NCBI RefSeq assembly: GCF_025766255.1
Contig: NW_026516667.1
Coordinates: 372,001-436,000, forward strand
DNA: 64,000 bases
Direction of reading: 5' to 3'
DNA from: Zychaea mexicana
Lineage: Eukaryota > Mucoromycota > Mucoromycetes > Mucorales > Lichtheimiaceae
Shown here: positions 11,227-26,541 of the stretch, piece by piece
How the letters are laid out: each line of letters starts with the position of its first letter
Numbering within the stretch: the first letter of the stretch is position 1
Notes under the pieces: model-generated
What the model was told of the DNA's origin: nothing
Seen by the model: only the letters and a program-made list of their open reading frames with translations
The model's database searches: none
Position numbers and translations under genes: made by a program

Positions 11227-14200
11227 TGCGGCGTACACGGACAGTTGGTTTATGCGTTTAAAACGGGCGTGTAGTTATAAAGAATAGGATGGTTGGATTC
11301 GAGATAAGTATGGATGCACCGTTTGCTAGTGCGGGCATTTTGACTTGCTGGTCGCACACCCCCCTCCCCTCTACACCCACCAACAGCGCACGGGCGAATA
11401 TTACCAGCCAGTAGCAGCTGGGATCGACGTTAAAAAATTAATTACTGGGATGTGCATTTGTTTCACTGCGTACGTTATGAGTCCCGATAGCGATTCTCGT
11501 TACACTGATGATTGTAAACACGAACGATGAAACAGCTCTTTTACCGACTTGGAGAGATAATAAAATGTCCTTCCGATCCATTAGAGATTTCTTCACTGAC
11601 CCAAGACGATGTTTCGTTTTGAGCTTGATCGACCTTGACCACAGATAAGTTCATTCATCTTTATCAACTGCTAAACAAAGAGCACAGTTAATCAGGAGGG
11701 ACAGTTTGGCTCGTACTTTGAATGCACCGCACATCGTCATGGATGTAGCGCACACTGATGCCTCAATGTCTGAGCTGAGTGTAGCGTCAACAAGTTATTG
11801 CTTAAATACCCTCATCTTCCTACTTGAAACGAAGTCGGAACACACTATACGAGAACAACGTGTAATATAATACCCAACCCTTTTAAATTTAAAAACGACA
11901 AACTATGATCAGCACTTTAACAGTACACGCAGAGTTTTTGGGACAAAAAGGTGCAGCATTGATTATTCATGATTATCGTACCTGCTGCCATATCGACCCC
12001 ATGACCCTTACACAAGGAAGTAAAAGTGAGCTAAGGAAATGGTGGAACGCATAATGAATCTAAGCAATGAATTACGCATTGAAATTATATGTATCGTGAG
12101 AGAGTAAAAAGATCCCAACACCAACGACTGTTGGGTATGTACTTTCCTTTTTGAAGTTTGAGCACGATGGGGTATCTCCTTTTCGAAAGATCAAAGCAGA
12201 CATTACCTCTTTCGTCTTGTATACTCTACCTTGGGGGGGGGGAAATGCTGTAGACAGTAAATCTTTCAATTGATGCTATGTATCAGAAAAAGGTAAGCCA
12301 AGGTCATATGATACGACAAGAAAGTACTTCCTAAAGAAATAACATTTCTTCTCGGTTAGGGTGTCTTTATTTCCTTCTCGTTTCCTCATTCAATAAGTTA
12401 GGCTTAGCTTCTAGGTTCTTTCTTTCTTCTCAATAGCAGCTATGATTTCTATTCTATTCGCTACCTTTCTTTCCATTGACAATGAATTCTCAAGGGCTAC
12501 ACGTATACGTGAGACGGCCAGAGATTTGTTTTTAACGCTATTATGCAATAGTCGCCTTTGCCGCATTCCTCGCATGAATACAATAATGCGGCACACGGAC
12601 CTCGTGCTATACTGCTTCCTAAATCTGGGCGGTCGCTTCAACAGTTGTTGCTTATCCTATAATCGGCAAAACTTGCATGCAACAGTAAAATATGGATATA
12701 GGTCAACATAGATTTTACACCCACACACCATATGTCGTGAGAGAGAGTGGTAAACTCACCAGTGATAGAACATCCGGGAGGTCGTCAGCGGGATGATCAC
12801 AGCCGAAGATATTAGCATACTATAAATAAATAAAATATGTGTGTGAGGGGGGTACCGGCGATGCAGTATGATGTGCATTACCCCTCCTCTAGTAATAATA
12901 TCATCGGCACAAACATAATCATATGATATTGTCTGTTCTCAAAGTGTGCAGTATAAACCCTGTATTTGGGAGAGCTGACCATTGTTACTGTGGTTATGGA
13001 TCGATGGTGCTGAGCCATGATGGTAAATTTAGTATACCGACTCGACGAAATGACCATCACGGCAAACATCTGGTTTCGCTTCTTTATTTCCCCTTTATAA
13101 CATATTTATGGAAAATAAGATCAAAATGTTCTTCAACTATGTCAACACCTACGCCAAAATTTCAAGAACCCGGAGTGTCTTTGCAGCGACGAGTACATTA
13201 TGATAATCGCGCCGTGTGAAGCTACTATAAATGTAATCCGCATTTTTTTACACTTACGTAAATATAATTATATGAAAAAGCGCGCACATCAACATAGCAC
13301 ATGTGCGGAGCATTCTTAATGATGTACTCGCACAGATCCATGTCTTTTACACCAACAAACTTGTTTTTTTGTATCACTTCAATCAAGAAATTCTGCTTAA
13401 GGTCTGAGCACTACTGAGAATCCTTCTTTTTCCCAATTGAGACCTCCCAAATGCTATACATACTAATTCTGATACTTAAAATAGTAGCAACGTATGAGTG
13501 TAGTCACTGTTATAGTGGAGGAGGAAGTGGCACAATCCTCTTTTATTACTGTAATATGTCATGATGGAGCTGAGAGGGAAAGACAATTGAATTACTGAGC
13601 TTATGAGCGGTATGAAATCCTGCGATTCCAGTTGCATAAGAGACAAGACACGAGTAATAGAGCAAACCACCGGCTCATATTATGAAATATATACCACATA
13701 ATAAGAGACCGTATCAGTAGTATATAATAGCTATTACAATTACCCGACATTATCTATTTAGTATATAGTAACTATCAATCTATAAGATTCAATGTATTAT
13801 CAACTGGTACATATCTGGTATCGATATGGTTGTAATTTTTCAATGATCAGGACTTTTTCTAAAGAATTGACTGGCATACGTGTACGTACATAATGTTTGG
13901 CCTAGGGTGACGCATAAGGGAATAGCTGTTGCAGGCTTTCTTCTATGTTGCCTGACACGTCATTGCCGGCCGCGACCGTTGGTCTCGCTGGGGTTTCAGG
14001 CTTTTTCTGTCGTTGAATTCTCTAGTGTTTATCTTGCACGGTATACAGGCCACAAAAAATATAACAGCATTGCAAGCTGTTAATGTGAGGACTAATGAAA
14101 ATTGATGTTGCAGTAGCACACGGTTATCTTTCCGCCGTGCTGACGAGTCGTGCACAAGTTCCGTCTGTAACCTTTTTCATCATCACTAAAACACGCCGCA

Positions 14201-17200
14201 TGATTGAAGCCTGAAGTCACATTAGATTTTAAAATACGCCGATATACTACGAGAGAGCGCGAGATTTGTGTAGGTTGTACGTGACACACATGTTGACTGA
14301 TATACTTATGGGGTTTATCGTATATTATTGTGTCGCCCAAAAGGACAGGCTTCTAGACACTACCCAGGAACAAAAACGATCGCACGGAGATTGTCAAAAA
14401 AATCATGGGTACTTGAAAGCTATATTGATCATCGATCATCGGATCTATGTAGAGCCCATCATACTTCATAATTCTTCAACACAGTATGTACAATCAACCA
14501 ACGTCCCATCTTTCCTCCACTTAAATATGCTGCATAATGCGGTGGTGGCAAATAACCAAGTATACCATTTGATAATTAGAAGCAAGATCCAAGCGCTTGT
14601 CTGCGTATGTGCGTGCGTGCGTGCGCATTGCATATTTCTCTCTCTTCTCACTCTACAGATGCGTGGTGTCTTTCCGTCAACAACATTCTTCTATTCCAAA
14701 CTGGCGGTCGCTAATTTGACTTCTATTACATGTGCGCTAGGCGTCACCGCTGTCACCGCCACCGCTTTTACCGGAAAAAAAAGGTAAGTTTCTATTCTGG
14801 ATGCATCAATGCTCACAGGTTGCACAGCATTATTAGTGCATTTTCCCTCGTATATGCTCATGTACCAGATCCCCACGCCAAACCTTGATCCTCTACATCC
14901 GCTCATCACCATTGTATTAATGCACAATTATCATTGCAGTAACTTTGTTGTTGATTGGTATGCGGAGCGAAAAAGAAGACTGGATTACACAATTCTACTA
15001 ACTCTCTTTCCACCATTTTAGGCTATGAGCAAAGTATGTGTATTTTTAAGGAGGACGTGTGTAATGTTTCAAAAGTAAGCCTATCACAGACATCCAACTT
15101 CTTAAACCTTATATTAAAAGCGTCTTATGAGTAAGAGTTCATAGAGAGAGGTGCCTCCCTTTGTTTGACGCTTATTGGTGTCAATTCCAAATATTAAAGA
15201 GAGCGTATAAACATGATCATTAAATTCATTTTAATAAGTAAATAAGATGCTACTATAAAAACACACTCTCTCAAACTTTCTGCATCTATTTTTGTCATGA
15301 CTGGGTGAAGCGGCGGGGCGAAGTTACACATGAATAAATCTATTAGAGATGGATGTTTTGCTGATGATGAAGATGATGGAGCGCCGTTGCAGCACTAGCA
15401 ATAGTCAAGATTATCATTTCGGGTGGCTGTGCTGCTTTACTATTATCGTAACCTTGATGCATTCATGTGCCATTCTCTTTCGGTGGACGTTAATCGATTC
15501 GTGACTATAACATTTCGAACAATGATCAATGGGTTTAGGGACGACGCCCACGGTTACGGCGTCAATGTTTGTTACAAATTACAAGTTGTTGAATCTTTTG
15601 ATCTCCCCTCATCGCCAACGACAATATTCTATCATCTGCTATCTCCCTCTCTCTTTCTCCGCGCCGGCAAGCCAGACAAAAGAGCATGTGTATATAAAAA
15701 GAAGCATATATACTAATACTGCCTAGTCCTTTATGATCTTTTGCGGAGAACACTGATATTTACACCACATTGTCTGGAGTGATACTACATGATACACAAA
15801 AAGACAACCAAAGAAAGAACTCGTGCACTCCACATATGTCGATCACGGGTGTCCCCTGGAAAAAAAGAGTTGTGACACAAAAAAGAAAGTTGGGGGGATT
15901 GAGTGCCCAAATTTGCAACCCGATCACCAATGCAGCATCGTTACTTGTTGTGAGTGTACATCCTTATAGCTTCCTTTGCGGTATTAGTGCTGCGTACTTG
16001 TAAATAGCGCAAGCTTTGAATCGAACTAGTAATTGTGATAACATGGTGTATAAATTTCTCTCAAGAAACACACTACACAGTTTTCCAAAATGAAATGGTA
16101 TCAATGATGAACTCTTGTTTACGGCAAATGTAAAGAACAGCGTTTGATGATGATAGGGTGTGATTGGCAAACACTTGCGGATTCTGCTTAGCCTGTCGTC
16201 AACCTTTCGTGCGAAATGGATGATAGGTAAGATGATGTATGCATGTATGCTGGATCGATCGATCCACAGTAATGTGGATGTACCCATGACATTATCCTCG
16301 TCATATGTTGGATTGCCTCGACATCGGCTACTACTTGTTCTGCCGTCATATTAACTAATAATTAGTAGTACTTTAATAGTTTGCCAAGATTGCTAAATTC
16401 TCTCGTCATTGTCATTATGCTTTCATAGAATAGTGTGCTCATGGGGATTAACTTTTAATCCAGTGACCAGGTGGAAGGACGTACTATGAGTACTGCGCTT
16501 TACAGTTGATGCTGATAAGCTATTCTAATGGAGCGAGGTCCAGTGCTCGTATATATGTACAGCTTGAATTTAGCCTACTTCCTATGTCTTAAATTTCCCT
16601 TTACTCAAAAGAGACCTGTTAGCGCCATTGATCTTTTCGCGTTCATCCTTTGTTTTCATGTGGTGTCATCGTGTTATCCCGGTTATCTGGATCATTGTAA
16701 CATGACACTAGTACCAGCGTCTATGATGTAACGTCGTAAGACACCTTTCTCAAAGTGCTCTAAGAGCCTTGTTAAAGGTTTCCCTATGTAATTGACGGAA
16801 CACTCTGTATCATGCAGGAAGAAAAGCAGTAGTAATCTGAGGAGATAGTGATGATCTGCTAATTACTGTAAGCTGTTTCTCTTTGAACTGTTATGCGAGA
16901 AAGGAGAAAGCATCTGTTATAGGAAAGCGTTGTTTATTGATTACTGCGGTGCACTGTTTACTGTTTGTTTGCATTGCTCAGTATATATACTTTTCTAGAT
17001 CCTCGTGTCATCAAGCTAAGTAGACGTCAAAAAACGGGTAAAAAGCTACGCGTCTTGCTTTTCTTTTCTATCAGCGGACCATTCTCTCTCAGACCCCCAA
17101 AATAAGTGTATACCTTGATATCACACGGTGCAATGTATGCAGTGATCGTGGTAAAGTGTGCATACTCATCATGAGGAAGCTAGGAACAAGGACGGGGTGA

Positions 17201-18807
17201 CCTTTGTTCCGTTGGTAGATGCGTTGTTGTTGTTATTGCATGCACGCACGCCTGCAGTCCCGTCCAACTCGGCTGCTCAACATTCTTTTCTAAATAGCTT
17301 AGACTCCCAACCTCCCCTTTTTTTTGATATACAAACAAACAAGAATTGAGTTCCTCGGGAGAGACCTCTTCTTTGTTACCAACGAAAAAGAAGGCGGTGT
17401 GATAGCAGTGGTAGTAGCAGCAGCTCCGCAACCAAATTTTTCATTGGCACCTTGGCACGATCTCTTTTTGTCCTTTAACTTCAAAGCATGTGCTATAAGC
17501 GACTAACTAGCCAGCTATGAAGGGCTTAAAGGAACGAATAGCATAAAGAGGATTTTGTCCCTTTTTATTCGAAAATAGAAGGGCTCATGCACCAACAGAT
17601 TTCCCTCTCTGTTTGGTGCTGAGACTGGCGGTTGCACAAGGATCCGAGCCCAAGCGCCGAAAACAAAAAAAGGCCCGCGGATGGTGTGTGTGTTGTGTGT
17701 GTACCGCCTGACAATCTGGGTCTGGGCCTTTACTGGCACTACCCCCCCCCCTCCTTCCCGGCGATTTGTAGATATGCGCACATGGATGTGGATGGGTGTT
17801 CCCCCTTTCCTTGCGATACAATGTACGCACGGCCAATCCTTTTTCACGCTGTGGAAAAAGCCGAGTAGCCATTCATGGTCTAGCGGTATGGTTGATTTGT
17901 CAAGACACTTTTTCTCTCATCCTCTGCACTCGGCCGACTTGCATAGAAGGAAATGCACATCTCTACTCCTACATAGCCGACTGGTTCGCTGATGGAAAAA
18001 GAAGCCATTTCATATCGCGTATTTGCATACAGTGGAACGGGCAACGGATTCTTCCGAGACCTTTTTGTGGAAGGCCTCTTTACTCACGCACACAAACGCA
18101 CAAATACGCTATATAAACAATTCATTTTAAGAATTTGTCAGCCAGTAGCATTTTCCCGCAAGACTCTTTGCCTCTGTCCTCGGGTGGTCTTACATTTTTG
18201 CATTTCGATCATGCAATGACCCACAGAAGAATACTTGAGCCCCATGAGAAACTTGATCAAATCATGGGGGGGGCTAGCAAGTATTGAAGGAAAGGCCTGG
18301 GAATCAATGGCATGCGCAGTGTCATAGGGACAACAACAACAACAGCGACCTTTATTCTGCCTTCATGGATTGCCATGGAGATCCAGAACAGGGGGAGCAG
18401 CGCGACTGATTGATTAAAAAAAATTTTATTATGAAAAGTGATGGGTCCAGAAGGGACACGATGCGGGCCATGTAAGGCGTGTGTGTGCCGTCAGCTCTTC
18501 CCCTCTTCCCCCCCCCAACAGCAACAACAGCAGCAGTTCCTGGGGGGGGGCCTGCTTCCATGGATACTTGCTCGACCCCCCCTCCCCCCCCAAAATGGAA
18601 TGAGGCCCATTGGGGAGGACGCATGGGAAACGTATAAAAAGAGCACGGCTGCTCCACGTCCGTTCCCGTTTCCCTTTTCATTTCTTTCCTCCATTCTATC
18701 CTATTCCGTTTTTCTCTTTGTTGAATCGAAGCCTCCGCCGCTTCTTCCCCCTCTTATTACACGTTGTAACAAACGCTACCTATTCACGTTGGATTATTTT
18801 GGCTACA
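11227..18807. other. Gene-poor 7.6-kb interval
   Basis: No convincing gene, RNA or complete mobile element found. The region is AT-rich with frequent stops. Open frames that exist (for instance 14266-14787 and 17515-18116) lack family motifs, splice-consistent neighbours or natural composition. Minor items are a GTGC/GTGCG simple run near 14605-14630, a G run at 12233-12242 and C runs near 17740 and 18510. TATAAAAA at 18633-18640 belongs to the next gene's promoter. Confidence 0.5.
18633..18640 (+). promoter_or_regulatory. TATA box of response-regulator gene
   Basis: TATAAAAA preceded by GC-rich sequence and followed by a pyrimidine-rich leader. It lies 168 nt upstream of the ATG at 18808 and would place transcription start downstream of the ATGs at 18438 and 18600 in the receiver-domain frame. 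Confidence 0.55.
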
Positions 18808-19811
18808 ATGGCCGGAGAGCCTCGACGGGCTCCTCCTTATTCCACCCGCACCACCATCGACGACACTCTACCTCGGATGAATCGCCCTCAGCACCGTCGC
18901 CAAGAAAGCAATACCACCATAGACGTCGTCCATCGCAAAACATCAACAGCAATAATAGCAACAGTCGAGCACGCTACTCGTACGTATTACCACCATCACC
19001 ACTCTCAACCACCACAACCTTCGAAGAGGCAGCAGCCGCTGCAGCAAACAGCCTGATGATGATGCCGCCTCCCCTCTTGTCGCCTTCCTCGGCAGCATCG
19101 TCGCCGCTCAGTCCTCCCTTGGCAACGCCCCCCGTTCCCTTGGATAGCATTGCCACCAGCACCAGCAGTACCACTACTGCTGACACCACCACCACTACCA
19201 CAACAGCAGCAAAGAGCGTTGATTCGTGCGATATGATATTACCATTGCGTCGTACAAGATTACCACCACCGATGCCGCGCACTCATCATCAGCCTGCTAT
19301 TACTGGCCGAGTCAAGGTGCTTTTGGTCGACGACAATAACGTCAACCTGCAAGTCCTGTCCAGAGTGTTGCGCATGCACATGTCCGATACGATCCATCAC
19401 ATCGAACTTGTCAAGAGCGGACTCAAAGCGCTCGAGGTGCTGCATGACCATGCGTTCGACCTTGTTTTGCTTGATATTGACATGCCAGTGCTCAGCGGTG
19501 TAGATACCGCAAGACATATCCGGAGCTCGACAGAGTACGACATCCTCTTACAAAATCGAACCATCCCCATTGTGGCGGTAACTACCAATGATACCGCCGA
19601 TTGGAAGCGTGCATTTGCCAAAGTAGGCATGGTAAGTTCCTGGTGCGATGTTATGATGCTTGCTGAATTGGGTCTTGGCTTACACTAACCTCCGCTTGTG
19701 TATCACTAGAATGGCTGTGTCAGTAAGCCTATTGCCGTAAACGCACTCAAAAGGACAATCCATCAAGTTCTCAACGATGGTTGCAGCCCAGAATCCTTGG
19801 CTGCTTCATGA
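18808..19811 (+). CDS. Response regulator receiver-domain protein
   Basis: The certain part is the C-terminal half, with exons ending at 19631 and resuming 19710-19811. It is a full CheY-like receiver: VKVLLVDDNNVN (acidic pair), LVLLDIDMPVLSG (phospho-acceptor Asp), IPIVAVTTNDT (conserved Thr) and, across the intron, GCVSKPI (conserved Lys). No histidine kinase or DNA-binding domain is visible. Such proteins take phosphate from hybrid histidine kinases in fungal stress phosphorelays. The N-terminus is uncertain. The first ATG after the TATA box is 18808 (ACAATGG context) and is in a different frame from the receiver; a 47-nt intron 18980-19026 (GTACGT...AAG) would join them, giving 292 residues. 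Without that intron the receiver frame is open back to 18438. The N-terminal region is low-complexity Ser, Pro, His and Thr either way. Confidence 0.75.
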
Positions 19812-20270
19812 GAAGAGTAACGTATTTCTTTTTCCTCTTATGCATTCACCCTTCATACGCCCTCTTAAAGAAACCTCCATCCATCTCTCTATATCCGTCA
19901 CACACAACACAAAAACCCATCTTCTTCTTTGTTCTCTCGCTTCATTGTAAATAGTATCTGCATGTATTCTTTTGTCTTTCCCCCCCCCCATGATCATCAT
20001 CTAAATATTTATACTGTAATAAGTGCTTATTCCACGAAAGTTTGTCATTTTTATATCTCTCTATCCTCTTATTATAAAAAAGTCTAGTTTAGTATGCCTA
20101 CCAAAGTTTGTATCAATGGAAAACGAAAGGTGTTCGTCAGAATAGCAAGTAAGCAGTGATAAGCTCTGTGATGGTCCAGGCAACAGAAAACAGACCTTTC
20201 TCATAGGACATGGCTTGTGTACAACTCAGATATAAAACACCACTTTATTTATTTAAAACATCGGCAATTA
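19812..20270. other. Intergenic, convergent 3' ends
   Basis: Spacer of 459 bp between the stop codons of the response-regulator and ATG3 genes. It is AT- and CT-rich and holds only 3' untranslated sequence as far as I can see. Confidence 0.6.
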
Positions 20271-22094
20271 TTACGCGCTTATGGTATGATCGTAGTCGAT
20301 AGTCGGAACGACGGAGCTCATGAACTTTAAGAAAATGACAAGGTATCTACGTGGGTTTTCTGTAAGTCCATCGTTTCCCTCCAAAAAGATCATCTTCATG
20401 TGTTCTTTTCTATAAAAATACGCTTATATCTATGCGCGATGACGCCCTCTCCTCCCGTTGTGCTTGTATGACTTACTGATCTACGCGTATGCCAGTTTCT
20501 TGGCCCTTTTCGGCTAACCCTGCCGAGACACCGTCTCCCATACGCTCAATGATCTTTTGCATCACTTCGGCGTGCTTGCAAGGATGGATCGATGCAAGGT
20601 TCATATTCAAATGTGGATGTGTGTCAATCGTCACTGTCTTTTTAACATAGTCTTGCGCGACATCTTCAAACACACGACTGGATGGCAAGGGACGACGTTG
20701 CTTTTTTGAATAATACGTGTAAGATTAAAGTATGAATTCACGTGAAACGGCAACAACAACAACAACACTGACAACAACAGGCTTTTTGTACCTCATCGTA
20801 GCCAAACAACCACATTCTTGGAGTCTGGTAATACTTGTCATATGTGATGAATACGTCATAGGTGCGCACTTGAAGAATCTTGTCACTTAATAAAAACAAA
20901 AAGGAGGATGTGTGAGTCTAGCAGGCGCTTTACACACATACACACACAACAACGAAAACAACAAAAAATGGGACTCACTTATCACCCGGTTTAGCATCGT
21001 CTTGTGGTCCTTGCGCAATAGCCTATGCAAAATCATGCACCGTCAGTCACGGGTATGATGTGGGAGGGTGCAAACCGATTCAAAGTAGTGTGATCTCTTC
21101 CTTTCTTCACTTTTTCTCTCATCGTCTCTATTAATCTTGATCCTTTAATCTCTCACACACAAACTCACCGGGTCATCCTCCTCAACGACTAGATCATCTT
21201 CAATATCCGGAATGTCGTCCATATCCGGAATCTCATCCAATGGCACTTGTTTCTCTCTATCCAGATTCAGCGCTTCCATATTCTGCTTTAACTTTTCTTC
21301 TTCCTCTTCATCGTCCATGATTGTTTGAGCAATTTCGTCCATCGTCTTGGTCACTTATTGATTTTTCCACATAGAATGATAAGTTAGTTGGGGGGGTTTG
21401 TGCATGAATCAATAGCCATAAATCACTGACTAACCTCGTGAGCTATGCGTGTACATCCACCCGTCTTCGTCCTTTTCGTCATCTCCTTCTGCATCTACTT
21501 GACGAGTGTCTCCTTCATCGCCGGTAAGCTCCATTTGTTTCGCACGACGAAGACATGGCACTATATATTCAATCGGCATGAAAATGTGTTGTCACTCACT
21601 ATTAGTATATGTATAGGCCCCTTTTATCCCTCTGACTTAGCTGCTATGAGACCTCCCACATAGTTCAATACAAGAGAAAGAAAACAGAGACTTTACCGTT
21701 ACGTGTTACAAGAAACTGCTTATCCTTTGGCAAATAGTCTCTGTTTTTCTCGGGTAAACCAGATTCCCTACACCATTATTATATCAAAGTCAGAATTATG
21801 CATGTGCGTTCCACATTTTGCTTTTTCCAACATTCCTTCAAATATACGTTACCAAGACCAGGTTGGGCACTTGTAGACAAGAAATTCACCTGCGGCAACG
21901 AACTATATAGAAAGCAATCAATTGAGGTTATATTCGAGTGATTCTCTTTTCTTTGCATTGAAGGGATTAGTTACCTCTTCAGGAGTCAGACAACCTGTTT
22001 CTTTAAATTTGGAATTCTTTAAAACAGGGATAAGGCTTTCTCGCACAGAGTGAAATGTGGAATAAAGATTGCTGTATACGTCTCGAACTGACAT
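20271..22094 (-). CDS. ATG3: Atg3, E2-like conjugating enzyme for Atg8 lipidation
   Basis: Receives Atg8 from Atg7 and transfers it to phosphatidylethanolamine on the growing autophagosome. Nine exons: 22094-21975, 21902-21853, 21767-21697, 21560-21435, 21353-21169, 21022-20979, 20885-20792, 20700-20477, 20346-20271; 329 residues, normal for the family. The N-terminus has [20 protein letters not shown] and [20 protein letters not shown], then [19 protein letters not shown]. An acidic flexible region follows (about 90-195), with DGWMYTH and repeated [14 protein letters not shown], the zone that binds Atg7 in known Atg3. The E2 core reads [20 protein letters not shown], then MWLFGYDE, and the catalytic HPC motif [11 protein letters not shown] has its Cys near residue 271. 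It ends with [20 protein letters not shown]. It is divergent with the phosphoglucomutase gene. Confidence 0.93.
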
Positions 22095-24870
<2,776 letters not shown>

Positions 24871-25049
24871 ATATTACATATAGCATAATCACCACCACCA
24901 CACATATTACCGATTCCTAACATCTTTTTTATCGTCCTTCCTATCTAACACACTCGCATGCATGCACAATTGTCTACTATATTTTTTTCAAATATAAACG
25001 TGGATTTTCAAACCTTATTTTGAATATTCTCAAGTAGTTATCATATTTA

Positions 25050-26541
25050 TTATACGCCAAGTCCACCCCGGAATACTTCACAGTGTAAGCCATTTTCCCA
25101 GATTTTGACATTCTGTAAACCCCACTGGCCTTCCTCGTTCATGTGGATTTCTTCCTTTGACATCATGCGACCCACGTCCACATCTCGATTGTCTGCGTCG
25201 CTGTTCGGATGTACGACGGTGTGGTGTTGCTGATGGCATGACAACGTGTCTCGTGTGTAGGTGACAGGAATATCCAATGTCCATGCAGCTGTCAACACCA
25301 GCTCCATATCTATCCATGTCTTTGCGCCTGCTTCGCGGTATCCACGGGTCATTTGCCATGTATCTCGGTGTGCCAATGTGAAATCGCTGGCCTCGTGTGC
25401 AATGACCAAAAAGTTAGTGGTGTCGATGACTTGTGGTGCTGGGAAGGCGAACGCGTGTGGTTCGTATGCATCAAATGAGCATGACTCTAAGAGACCGTCG
25501 TCGGTTGTAAAGCTTGGAACATCGACAATGGTACCTGGTAATTCGTCGTATCTAAGGGTGGTCATAGATTATACACAGTGAGCATCATGCATGAAGCCCT
25601 CTTTTTTCCCCATGCACCAAAAGAGAAAAGAGATACTTACGAAACATGGCTGTCCTGATATTGCGTATAAAACATCTTTTTCCGGAATGATCGGGATACA
25701 ACGGCATTATGCATGTTGGGAGACCAGATGTCATCTTAATAAGAGAAACACCGTCATGTAAACAACACTCGTTTCTTCGTATGATCTTTTATGTGAAGTA
25801 TGTATACCTTGGTTGGTGCACACAATAAATTCGCCACGGGCAAAACGTATACCGACGTTTTTGCCCTCATATTCCAGGGCCTCAGGTCCTTCTTTTCCCC
25901 GAAGCGTCTCGTGAATCTTGCGAGGTACGGTAATAATGCGATATGTCAGGTACTTGGAACGACGATATCTGCATGATCCGAATGCAATATTGGATTAGTA
26001 ACTTGACATTGGGTCTCATATAATTCGATATGACTTACCTATAGGTATCACGAATACCACGTCGACCAGCCGGCGGGTTCCATTCAATGATCAGCAACTC
26101 AATCAAAGTCTTTGTTTTCTCTGCCAGCGCATAGGTGCTATCAATAGCATTCTGTAATCGATGAAACTGATTGCCGGCATAATCATCGTTTCTTGCGACC
26201 ATGACAACTGTCATGTAATATTCAGGTACCACACCTGGGTCAAGACAAGCTTCCCAGATCTGTTTAGGCTCAAGTTTGGCCAGGTTGGGTGGTTGTTCAC
26301 ACCTTGCACAATCGTACGTCCCTGCTGACAAGAGATGCGATTCGTTGTGTCCGAAACGAAAGCCGTCGGTTGTGGTCGACAATAGGTTTGGAGATTGGGA
26401 TGAGTACAGGAAACATACAGAGATGGTGACTGTTAGAAGGATCAACAAGGAGAGTGATCGTTTCGAAAAGGTCGAAATGTAGTCCGAGAACGCGTCGAGT
26501 CTGCTAGTGATGCCGCTTGCTAAGGTAAACCGCGCTGCCAT
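25050..26541 (-). CDS. Type II membrane protein, glycosyltransferase-like (GT-A type)
   Basis: Exons: 26541-26039, 25968-25808, 25734-25641, 25551-25050; 419 residues. A short basic N-terminus precedes one hydrophobic segment (about residues 27-47, SLSLLILLTVTISVCFLYSS), the layout of a Golgi type II enzyme, followed by a Ser/Thr stem. The luminal part begins with YYMTVVMVARNDDYAGNQF, resembling the first strand and loop of GT-A folds, and LIELLIIEWNPP. A later segment GIRFARGEFIVCTNQDDIW matches the acidic DXD-containing position of such enzymes. The last exon has GYREAGAKTWIDMELVLTAA. I do not recognise a named family; the GT-A reading rests on these local patterns and domain order. It could also be a related nucleotide-sugar-binding protein. 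Convergent with the phosphoglucomutase gene, 179 bp apart. Confidence 0.6.

Noticed and set aside
14266..14787. 173-codon + strand frame in the gene-poor interval
   Set aside because: No family motif, Val-Cys-rich stretch from a GTGC simple repeat, no splice-consistent neighbour exons.
17870..17910. tRNA-like A-box (TGGTCTAGCGGTATGG)
   Set aside because: No matching T-arm or acceptor stem downstream at the proper distance; the nearest B-box-like GGTTCG near 17980 does not fit, so it is not a tRNA gene.
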